Positions 25,440 through 31,584 of a stretch of DNA of 64,000 nucleotides are shown here, piece by piece. Each line of letters starts with the position of its first letter. Position 1 is the stretch's first letter. The stretch is from Chitinophagales bacterium. GTDB taxonomy: Bacteria > Bacteroidota > Bacteroidia > Chitinophagales > Chitinophagaceae. A model generated the notes under the pieces. It had not been told where the DNA came from, did no database searches, and saw only the letters and a program-made list of their open reading frames with translations. Made by a program: the position numbers and the translations under genes. The DNA lies in the NCBI GenBank assembly GCA_026931325.1, contig JAIXLO010000010.1, forward strand, positions 1 through 64,000, in the 5' to 3' direction.

Positions 25440-25980
25440 TTGTATTAATTATTTACAGCAAAAAACAAACAAGTGTGTGAAACAAAAAATACCAATTTAT
25501 GTGTATTGGTAGTATATATATTGTTGTATTGTATTGATATGCTATGTAATAAGTTGTTTTTTTGAGTGCCGCAGTACCCAAAGGTTAAAATATGCTGAAT
25601 ATCAATAAATTAAACAGCTATTTTACGGCACTTTTTATTAAAAATAAAAGTGTACCCAAACTATTTAAAAGTGTGCCGAATAAAAATATAAGTGGGCACA
25701 CTTTTTTTAATTCGTGCCATAGTGCCTAAAGTGTGCCCAAAGCAAACTATTGCCTGTATTGCTTTTTAGCCATTTAGGCACGGCGGCACAGTTTTTTTGT
25801 ACTTTTTTCACTTATCAGTAAATAAAGAATAAAATAAATAAAAGAAAGAATAGTAAGGCACACTTTATAATTGCTTTATTATAGAGGGAGAGTGGGGAGA
25901 AAAACAAGGGAATACACGTTTTCGCACATCTTAGTTAAAAAAGCTGGGTGTGGGCTTTTAGCTCCAGAAAGAGATTTTGT
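25440..25980. other. Stem-loop-rich noncoding region with GGCAC/GTGCC motifs
   Basis: No gene is seen in these 541 bases. About twelve GTGCC or GGCAC words (for example 25566, 25627, 25673, 25695, 25714, 25722, 25733, 25777, 25785 and 25857) occur in an otherwise AT-rich stretch. AAAAGTGTGCC (25667-25677) pairs with GGCACACTTTT (25695-25705) over 11 bp. GTGCCTAAA (25722-25730) pairs with TTTAGGCAC (25773-25781). TACCAAT (25490-25496) and ATTGGTA (25505-25511) form a separate operator-like repeat about 50 bases before the operon start. It could be a replication or packaging origin, or a multi-site operator. Confidence 0.6.
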
Positions 25981-26007
25981 AAGGAAAGTTTAAGGGAATT
26001 GTTTTAA
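25981..26007. repeat. Module-boundary repeat, copy 4 (diverged)
   Basis: AAGGAAAGTTTAAGGGAATT then GTTTTAA. It abuts and slightly overlaps the stop codon of the reverse PIN gene. It matches the GAAAGTTAAAGGGAAAATAG part of copy 1. Confidence 0.6.
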
Positions 26008-26390
26008 AACCAAAATGTAGTATCGTAGAAAACAGTTTTTAATCCTGTAAAGTTGAAATGTTTTTTATTATTGGTTATAAGTGTATAGTTGTTTGTAATA
26101 GCAATAGTGGCAATAAGAAAATCTTTTTGGTTATTTTGTTCAACCCTGTGTTTCATTGCTAAGGTATTGGCTTTGTTTTTACATTCTTCTGTAAATTCTA
26201 AAACAGGAAATTGTTGTAAAAATTTTCTTGTTTGAATTTTGGCATTTTTGGAAGCACCAGAAAGTATTTCTAAATAATTTACTCGTGTAATAAAAAATTC
26301 AGTTGCATTATTTTCTTGCAACATCTTTATTGTTTTGTTGTTATGATACTGCCAATGAAACAATACCGTGCTGTCTAAAATAACTTTCAT
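26004..26390 (-). CDS. PIN-domain toxin, VapC-like
   Basis: 128 aa. Acidic residues are placed as in VapC: D in MKVILDSTVLFHWQY, E in TRVNYLEILSGAS, and D in NNQKDFLIATIAITNN. NYTLITNNKKHFNFTGL follows, and the protein ends VFYDTTFWF. It is a presumed RNase toxin. The start overlaps the stop of the 54-aa antitoxin (TAATG). A remnant with the same C-terminal pattern lies at 28180-28263, outside the right direct repeat. Confidence 0.85.
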   Translation of the reverse strand: MKVILDSTVLFHWQYHNNKTIKMLQENNATEFFITRVNYLEILSGASKNAKIQTRKFLQQFPVLEFTEECKNKANTLAMKHRVEQNNQKDFLIATIAITNNYTLITNNKKHFNFTGLKTVFYDTTFWF

Positions 26391-26554
26391 TATTGTAAAT
26401 AACTAAAATCTAATTTATTTTTTTTTGCAAATTTCATAGCGTTTTCAAGTTCTTTTAAACTCATTCCTTTTTTTTCACTATCCTTTTTTGCTGCCTTTTT
26501 TACAACCAATTTTTTAGGAGTGGTATTGTTTGCTTTTCTTACTACTGTTTGCAT
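26390..26554 (-). CDS. VapB-like antitoxin (54 aa)
   Basis: MQTVVRKANNTTPKKLVVKK then KKGMSLKELENAMKFAKKN and DFSYLQ. It is strongly basic at the N-terminus with one amphipathic helix. It ends in a one-base TAATG overlap with the PIN gene. Its first codons and leader are nearly identical to those of the antitoxin at 27031-27207, although the rest of the protein differs, so promoter and start appear to have been copied between modules. Confidence 0.65.
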   Translation of the reverse strand: MQTVVRKANNTTPKKLVVKKAAKKDSEKKGMSLKELENAMKFAKKNKLDFSYLQ

Positions 26555-26578
26555 AGCTGTAATGTTTGTACAAATATA
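26546..26578 (-). promoter_or_regulatory. Promoter/operator of the 54-aa antitoxin (duplicated at 27199-27231)
   Basis: The -7 box TATATTTG is followed by GTACAAACATTACAGCTATG. Over about 33 bases this is the same as the segment before the antitoxin at 27207. TTTGTACAAA, a perfect 10-bp palindrome overlapping the -7 box, is a candidate antitoxin-binding operator. Confidence 0.55.
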
Positions 26579-26587
26579 GTAAAAAAA

Positions 26588-26623
26588 GTAGGGGAAATAG
26601 TTTTAAAAAGGAAAGTTAAAGGA
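26588..26623. repeat. Module-boundary repeat, copy 5
   Basis: GTAGGGGAAATAGTTTTAAA then AAGGAAAGTTAAAGGA. It directly follows the stop of the PIN gene at 26624 and precedes the promoter of the next module on the same strand. Confidence 0.75.
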
Positions 26624-27046
26624 TTAGAAATCAAAAAATGATTTTCTTTTAGGTATTACATTATGCTGCAATAATTGAAGGTTAGGAATGTACTCGAAAT
26701 GTTTTTTATTACAGGTAGCTAATTTGCAGCCATACTTTATAGCAGTTGCAGCAAGTAGGCTGTCGTTGAAGGCTGCACTTTTACTTAAATGATAGGTAAT
26801 TAATAATTGCAAAGCTGCTTCGCTAATGCTTTCGTCAATATTAATTACGTGCAGGGAGTTAATTTCTTTTAATGTTTTTTGAAGATGTATTTTATTGATA
26901 GTGCCTTTTACAATTTCTGCTACTACGGTTGCTCCTATAACGATAAAGGCATTCGGTAAGCCGTTTATTGTGTTTACGGCTTCTTCATTTTTATAAATAT
27001 ATTCAATTAAAAAATCGGTATCTAATAAAATTATTTCATTCGCCAT
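26624..27046 (-). CDS. PIN-domain toxin, VapC-like
   Basis: 140 aa. IILLDTDFLIEYIYKN (first Asp), VVAEIVKG (Glu) and SKSAAFNDSLLAATAIKYG (third acidic site) are present, with LATCNKKHFEYIPNLQLL and the closing NVIPKRKSFFDF. The last block closely parallels the forward toxin at 20489 (NIIPKRRGGVFFDLF), so the two arose by duplication. It overlaps its antitoxin gene by 16 bases. It appears intact. Confidence 0.85.
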   Translation of the reverse strand: MANEIILLDTDFLIEYIYKNEEAVNTINGLPNAFIVIGATVVAEIVKGTINKIHLQKTLKEINSLHVINIDESISEAALQLLITYHLSKSAAFNDSLLAATAIKYGCKLATCNKKHFEYIPNLQLLQHNVIPKRKSFFDF

Positions 27047-27207
27047 GCTGCTTTTCTTAAATCTTCAATATTGGGTTTAGGAACACTGCTAAAAATATCC
27101 TGCAATTTTTTTAATGCTTTTCTATTTGCATTAACACCACCTGCTTTTTCCAACTTTGCAATTAACTTTTGCTTTGGTGTAAGTTTTTTTATTGTTGCTG
27201 TTTGCAT
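27031..27207 (-). CDS. VapB-like antitoxin (58 aa)
   Basis: MQTATIKKLTPKQKLIAKLE then KAGGVNANRKALKKLQDIF and EDLRKAAWRMK. The C-terminal EDLRKAAWR matches the 57-aa antitoxin at 20319 and the end of the 45-aa one at 27686 (EDLRKR). It starts with the same leader and first codons as the antitoxin at 26554. The 16-base overlap with the toxin gene supports pairing. Confidence 0.7.
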   Translation of the reverse strand: MQTATIKKLTPKQKLIAKLEKAGGVNANRKALKKLQDIFSSVPKPNIEDLRKAAWRMK

Positions 27208-27239
27208 AGCTGTAATGTTTGTACAAATATATAAAAAAA

Positions 27240-27280
27240 AGTAGAGAAATAGTTTTAAAGAGAAAAGCTAAAGAGAAAAT
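27240..27280. repeat. Module-boundary repeat, copy 6
   Basis: AGTAGAGAAATAGTTTTAAA then GAGAAAAGCTAAAGAGAAAA. It lies directly after the stop of the decayed PIN gene. Confidence 0.7.
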
Positions 27281-27702
27281 TTATTGCCAACACGATTTTT
27301 TATAAGGGCTAATGTTGTGGTTTATTAATTTAATAACGGGTATGTATTTAAAATCTTTTATATTAAAAGTAAACAATGGCAAAATTTCTTGAAATACAAA
27401 TAGAAACAATTAAACAATCGGGAAGCTTTGCACTGTGGCTTAGATGATATTTTTTTATAAGTTCGGAAAATGTATTACTGGCATTAATTGTTATGGGTAG
27501 ATTTTCTACATCGGTTAAAAATTTTTCTATTTTTTGCTGCGATTCTTTATTAACAGCACTTTTTATTAACTCTGCTTCAGTAATAACAGTTGTTACAATG
27601 TTTTCAAAGGAAATGTTTTTATTAATGTATATAAGTAGTTCGGTATTTCCATTAAAAAATTCAATAAAAACATCTGTGTCAAAAACTACCTTTTCCTTAG
27701 AT
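27281..27702 (-). pseudogene. Decayed PIN toxin (VapC-like)
   Basis: Reads KVVFDTDVFIEFFNGNTELL, then VTTVITEAELIKSAV and KKYHLSHSAKLPDCLIVSI, and then breaks. One extra base in A4 (27381-27384 on the forward strand) shifts the frame; without it the sequence continues NLPLFTFNIKDFKYIPVIKL to a TAA at 27283-27281. No ATG is available in frame near the start after the antitoxin stop, so the 5' end is damaged as well. By motif it belongs to the same subfamily as the toxins at 20489 and 26624. Confidence 0.7.
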
Positions 27703-27823
27703 CTTCCCTATTTTGTATTTTTATTTTTAAGCCTTGATCGTTTACTGCACCAAACGCTTTTAATAAAGAATGTTTAGTGTTTATTTTTGCAACAGGCTTT
27801 TTAGGTTTTAATAATGTTGCCAT
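27686..27823 (-). CDS. Antitoxin-like remnant (45 aa)
   Basis: From the ATG at 27823: MATLLKPKKPVAKINTKHSL then LKIKIQNREDLRKR. It resembles the other short basic antitoxins, but ends earlier, before the A-W-R seen in two of them. The promoter has TACATTTG (reverse strand, 27845-27838), with the ATTTGTAAAAACA leader shared with the DUF4160 gene. A longer frame to 27916 runs through a decayed terminator copy and is not credible. Confidence 0.5.
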   Translation of the reverse strand: MATLLKPKKPVAKINTKHSLLKAFGAVNDQGLKIKIQNREDLRKR

Positions 27824-27911
27824 AAAAATTGTTTTTACAAATGTACATAAAAAAAATCGAAATTTTTCGGGGCTGTAATGTATGTATAGCCCTGAAATAG
27901 GTTGACGAAAG

Positions 27912-27975
27912 TTCATTGTATCATTATTTTATAATCTTATTTCCTCTTAAAAAATCTTCAATCTTCATTCTTTTT
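27912..27975 (-). repeat. Stray copy of the 3' end of fmt
   Basis: Read on the reverse strand this is 63/64 identical to 47244-47307: the last codons of fmt (RMKIEDFLRGNKIIK), its stop and ten flanking bases. Weaker similarity continues another ~25 bases. It carries no gene of its own here. The stretch from 27824 to 28421 otherwise contains a decayed terminator copy, the right direct repeat and a VapC tail. Confidence 0.85.
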
Positions 27976-28067
27976 CCTGACTTCCGCACTTTTTACTTTA
28001 ATAGTCTGAAATGCTTGATTTTATTGAGATTAATTTTTGATATGGGTGTTAAAAAGTGTGTTTTACC

Positions 28068-28184
28068 TTTGTTTTCAATAGTTTTAGAGGTATTTGTGTA
28101 GTAAAACTATGGGTTAGTGAGTAGTAGGAAAGATAGAAAAATAGCAGCTTGTGTGCTGCTTAATGTTTTATAGAGAAAGTTAAA
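28068..28184. repeat. Right copy of the 117-bp direct repeat
   Basis: Same length and orientation as 18449-18565; the first 60 bases are identical. It ends at the stop of the VapC remnant just outside. The internal hairpin AGCAGC/GCTGCT is kept. Confidence 0.85.
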
Positions 28185-28263
28185 TCCAAAATGACTTGGA
28201 ATAGTAGTAAACTTTTAATCCTATAAAAATAAAGTCTTTGGTATTATTTATAATAATAGGAAG
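28180..28263 (-). pseudogene. C-terminal remnant of a VapC-like toxin
   Basis: The reverse frame reads LPIIINNTKDFIFIGLKVYY then YSKSFWI and a stop, aligning with the end of the toxin at 26004 (LITNNKKHFNFTGLKTVFYD, TFWF). Nothing upstream restores the rest of a PIN domain. It overlaps the last bases of the right direct repeat. From 28264 to 28421 nothing else is recognisable. Confidence 0.6.
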
Positions 28264-28421
28264 TTTTAATGATGTGATGTGTACTACAATCATTAGAACT
28301 ATTGGTTTATTTTTACGCCCTGCCAAATCATTATATATATAAAGAGTTGAGAGAAGCCTTTTGAGAAAAATTAAAACCTTTCATTTACATCAACTTTAAT
28401 CAACCATATCAATACCAAAAT

Positions 28422-29009
28422 CTACTCATCTTTAAATCCCCATTCAGTCATTAGTGTTTGCATTTTATCTTTTGATAATGATGAAGAGTTGTAATGACCT
28501 GCTTGTTGCTTTTGTCTGAAAGCTTCATATATACTTACTGCACATGCAACAGAAATATTTAAGCTTTGTATAATACCCATTTGAGGAATAATAAAATTAC
28601 CATCTGCCATCAATCTTACTTCATCACTTACACCTGAATGTTCATTACCAAAAATTAAAGCAACACGTTGAGTAAAATCTATTTCATACAAACTTTTTGC
28701 ATCAGATGTTAAATGTGTAGCAAGAATAACATCATAATTTTTTCTAAGTGCAGCAAAACAATCCTCTATATGCGTAAACTGATGTACTGTAAGCCATTTA
28801 GCAGCACTACTACTACTTTTTGCACCAAATTTTTTGTGTCGTGGAATTTTTGTATTTAAAATATAAATATCTTGAATACCAACAGCATCACAAGTACGCA
28901 TTACTGCAGAAATATTATGAGGGTCTTGCACATTTTCCATTACTACTGTAATATTATCTTGTCTTTTACTTAATACTTTTAATAATTTTTCACTTCTTTC
29001 TGGGGTCAT
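28422..29009 (-). CDS. trmH: SpoU-type RNA 2'-O-methyltransferase (TrmH-like)
   Basis: SPOUT-fold methyltransferase of 195 aa that probably methylates the 2'-OH of G18 in tRNA. The three SpoU motifs are visible: NVQDPHNISAVMRTCDAVG, ALIFGNEHSGVSDEV, and IPQMGIIQSLNISVACAVSIYE, whose N and S take part in SAM binding in the trefoil knot. It is 15 bases downstream of the DUF4294 gene, so the two are probably co-transcribed. This is the first ordinary chromosomal gene to the right of the accessory region. Confidence 0.92.
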   Translation of the reverse strand: MTPERSEKLLKVLSKRQDNITVVMENVQDPHNISAVMRTCDAVGIQDIYILNTKIPRHKKFGAKSSSSAAKWLTVHQFTHIEDCFAALRKNYDVILATHLTSDAKSLYEIDFTQRVALIFGNEHSGVSDEVRLMADGNFIIPQMGIIQSLNISVACAVSIYEAFRQKQQAGHYNSSSLSKDKMQTLMTEWGFKDE

Positions 29010-29024
29010 TTTAATATTTATTTT

Positions 29025-29654
29025 TCAACTTCTATAACCATACATTCTTTCTACATCTACAACAATCTTTTCCATCATTTCATCTTTACCATGAGCATCA
29101 TAAGTTTGTTTTAAGTTACTACCAAAAATTATAGCAATAGTTTGATAGAATGCAGCAGTAAAACTTCCTTTATATTCATCAATAATTTCGTAACAATTAC
29201 TTCCTGTCTGTCTATAAATTAATTTCATTAACACTTTACCTTGATATACTGAAAGCTGTGTTAGTTTATCAGCAAATTCTTTTCTCAATTCCTTTTCTCT
29301 TGACCTAATTATTTTCTTTCTTTGTTTTCTATCATTTATACCAACCAATTTTGCATTTATTTCATTCATAATTCTACTTGCTGCAATAGCATAAGGATAA
29401 GTAACATAAACAGCTTTACGAAGCCTCGTCCATTCTGCCCAATATCTTTTAGCTCTTGGAGAAAGTTTAGTATATACTTCTACACTAGGCAAATATCCCA
29501 TTGGTATCGTATCTCCTAATGGTGTTATATAAGCATGAACTCTTAAAGTATCCAACTTACCATGTTGAGCATAATTATTTTTACTTACAAAAAGTACTGT
29601 AAGTAAAATAAGGGTTGTAATAATATTTGTTTTATGCTTCAACATTAAAATCAA
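29025..29654 (-). CDS. DUF4294 secreted protein
   Basis: 209 aa with an N-terminal signal peptide (IITTLILLTVLFVSKNNYAQ). The mature part contains DTIPMGYLPSVEVYTKLSPR and YPYAIAASRIMNEINAKL, then a Lys/Arg-rich helix and ELIIDEY-like segments (CYEIIDEYKGSF), which match DUF4294, a family limited to Bacteroidota. It is periplasmic or envelope-associated by its signal; function unknown. It precedes trmH in the operon. Confidence 0.85.
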   Translation of the reverse strand: MILMLKHKTNIITTLILLTVLFVSKNNYAQHGKLDTLRVHAYITPLGDTIPMGYLPSVEVYTKLSPRAKRYWAEWTRLRKAVYVTYPYAIAASRIMNEINAKLVGINDRKQRKKIIRSREKELRKEFADKLTQLSVYQGKVLMKLIYRQTGSNCYEIIDEYKGSFTAAFYQTIAIIFGSNLKQTYDAHGKDEMMEKIVVDVERMYGYRS

Positions 29655-29776
29655 AATACAATTTACAACATTAATACATTAAACAAAAAAAGGTAGCCCA
29701 ATAAAAATTAAGCTTAACAAAGTTTGAACATTTATAGCTATGTAACAACTGTTACTAAAAACCACAAAAACTTTCC

Positions 29777-29784
29777 TAATTTTG
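29777..29784 (+). promoter_or_regulatory. -7 box upstream of pruA
   Basis: TAATTTTG matches TAnnTTTG and ends 23 bases before the ATG. No good -33 TTTG is seen at the usual distance. Confidence 0.45.
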
Positions 29785-29807
29785 CGTTCTAATTTAAAAC
29801 CTTGAAT

Positions 29808-31439
29808 ATGAGTTTAGGAACATTTTCATACCCAATGCCAGCTAATGAGCCTGTATTAAGCTATGCCCCTAATAGTCCTGAAAAAATAAAATTAAAAGCT
29901 ACGTTGGCAGAACTTAAAAAAACAGAATTAGATATTCCTATGTATATAGGAGGTAAAGAAGTTCGTAGTAATAAAAAAGTAGCTATTCATCCACCACATG
30001 AAATAAAACATACTTTAGGATATTTTCATGCAGGAGAAGAAAAACACGTACATCAAGCAATAGAAGCAGCTTTAGTAGCTAAAGAAAGTTGGGCTGCTAT
30101 GAGTTGGGAAAATCGTGCAGCAATATTTTTAAAAGCTGCAGAATTAATTTCTACAAAATATCGTAGCTATATCAATGCTTCTACCATGCTTGGTCAAAGT
30201 AAAAATGCTTTTCAAGCAGAAATTGATAGTGCTTGCGAATTGATAGATTTCTTACGTTTTAATGTACACTTTTTAAGTGAAATTTATAAGCAACAACCTA
30301 TTAGTGGAGCAGGTATGCACAACAGATTAGAATGGCGTCCATTAGAAGGTTTTGTATTAGCTGTAACGCCTTTTAACTTTACTGCTATTGGTGGCAACTT
30401 GCCTACGAGTGCTGCAATGTGTGGCAATGTTGTTGTTTGGAAACCTGCTAATACACAAGTTTATTCTGCACAAATGTTTATGCGTATTTTAAAAGAAGCA
30501 GGTTTGCCTGATGGTGTTATAAATTTAATTTATGTAGATGGACCAACTATTGGTAAAGTTTGTTTTAGTCATAAAGATTTTGCAGGAGTACATTTTACAG
30601 GAAGTACAGGCGTATTTAATAATATGTGGGAAACCATTGGAAAAAATATGTCTATTTATAAATCATATCCTCGTATTGTTGGTGAAACAGGAGGAAAAGA
30701 TTTTGTGTTGGCACACAAAAGTGCTGATGTAGATACTTTGGTAACTGCATTATTACGTGGTGCTTTTGAATTTCAAGGTCAAAAATGTAGTGCTGCTTCA
30801 AGAGCATACATACCAAGCAATATAGCAGATGAGGTGAAGAAAAAATTAATTGCTGGTGTGAAAAGTATGAAGATGGGAAGCACAGAAGATTTTACCAATT
30901 TTATTAATGCTGTGATTGATGAAAAAAGTTTTGATAAAATAAAAAACTATATTGATAATGCAAAGAAAGATCCTAAAGCTGAAATTTTAGTTGGTGGTAA
31001 ATGCGATAAAAAAGAAGGTTATTTTATTCAACCAACTATTATTGAAGCAAAAAACCCAAAGTATGTAAGTATGTGTGAAGAAATTTTTGGACCAGTACTT
31101 ACCATTTACGTTTATCCTGCAAATAGTTTTGAAAGAGCATTAGAATTGGTAGATAGTACAAGCCCTTATGCTTTAACTGGTTCTATTATTGCTCAAGACA
31201 GACAAGCAATAGAATTTGCAACAAATAAATTAAGAAATGCAGCAGGTAATTTTTATATTAATGATAAACCAACAGGAGCAGTTGTAGGACAGCAACCTTT
31301 TGGTGGTGCAAGAGCTAGTGGTACAAACGATAAAGCTGGTAGTGCATTAAATTTATATCGTTGGTTAAGTGCAAGAACTATTAAAGAAACATTTAATCCT
31401 CCAACAGATTATAAATATCCTTTCTTACAAGAAAAATAA
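29808..31439 (+). CDS. pruA: L-glutamate gamma-semialdehyde dehydrogenase
   Basis: NAD-dependent enzyme oxidising glutamate semialdehyde (from proline) to glutamate. It has 543 aa from this ATG; a TTG two codons earlier is less likely. The nucleophile is C327 in FQGQKCSAASRAY and the glutamate motif is VGETGGKDF. NFTAIGGNLPTSAAMCGNVV and GGARASGTNDKAGS are typical of the PruA (ALDH4) group. No proline dehydrogenase gene is in the window. It is monocistronic, with a strong terminator. Confidence 0.95.
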   Translation: MSLGTFSYPMPANEPVLSYAPNSPEKIKLKATLAELKKTELDIPMYIGGKEVRSNKKVAIHPPHEIKHTLGYFHAGEEKHVHQAIEAALVAKESWAAMSWENRAAIFLKAAELISTKYRSYINASTMLGQSKNAFQAEIDSACELIDFLRFNVHFLSEIYKQQPISGAGMHNRLEWRPLEGFVLAVTPFNFTAIGGNLPTSAAMCGNVVVWKPANTQVYSAQMFMRILKEAGLPDGVINLIYVDGPTIGKVCFSHKDFAGVHFTGSTGVFNNMWETIGKNMSIYKSYPRIVGETGGKDFVLAHKSADVDTLVTALLRGAFEFQGQKCSAASRAYIPSNIADEVKKKLIAGVKSMKMGSTEDFTNFINAVIDEKSFDKIKNYIDNAKKDPKAEILVGGKCDKKEGYFIQPTIIEAKNPKYVSMCEEIFGPVLTIYVYPANSFERALELVDSTSPYALTGSIIAQDRQAIEFATNKLRNAAGNFYINDKPTGAVVGQQPFGGARASGTNDKAGSALNLYRWLSARTIKETFNPPTDYKYPFLQEK

Positions 31440-31466
31440 TTTTATTTTTCAATTTATACAAAGTAT

Positions 31467-31502
31467 GCCGTTTAGTAATTTTATTAAACGGCTATTTTTT
31501 TC
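31467..31502 (+). terminator. Rho-independent terminator after pruA
   Basis: GCCGTTTA (31467-31474) pairs with TAAACGGC (31485-31492), a perfect 8-bp stem, followed by a T-rich run. Confidence 0.85.
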
Positions 31503-31584
31503 TTTATTTAACCAATATATTCTGCATATAAAATAGCTTTGTTGTAATTTGCACCCCTTAAAAAATTAAGATAATAAAAAGAAT

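Noticed and set aside
18566..27280. Integron-type cassette array with attC sites
   Set aside because: The boundary repeats lack paired GTTRRRY/RYYYAAC cores with the attC stem structure, and no integron integrase gene is present.
27493..27777. 94-aa forward frame over the decayed PIN gene
   Set aside because: The reverse strand carries clear PIN motifs; the forward frame shows no family pattern.
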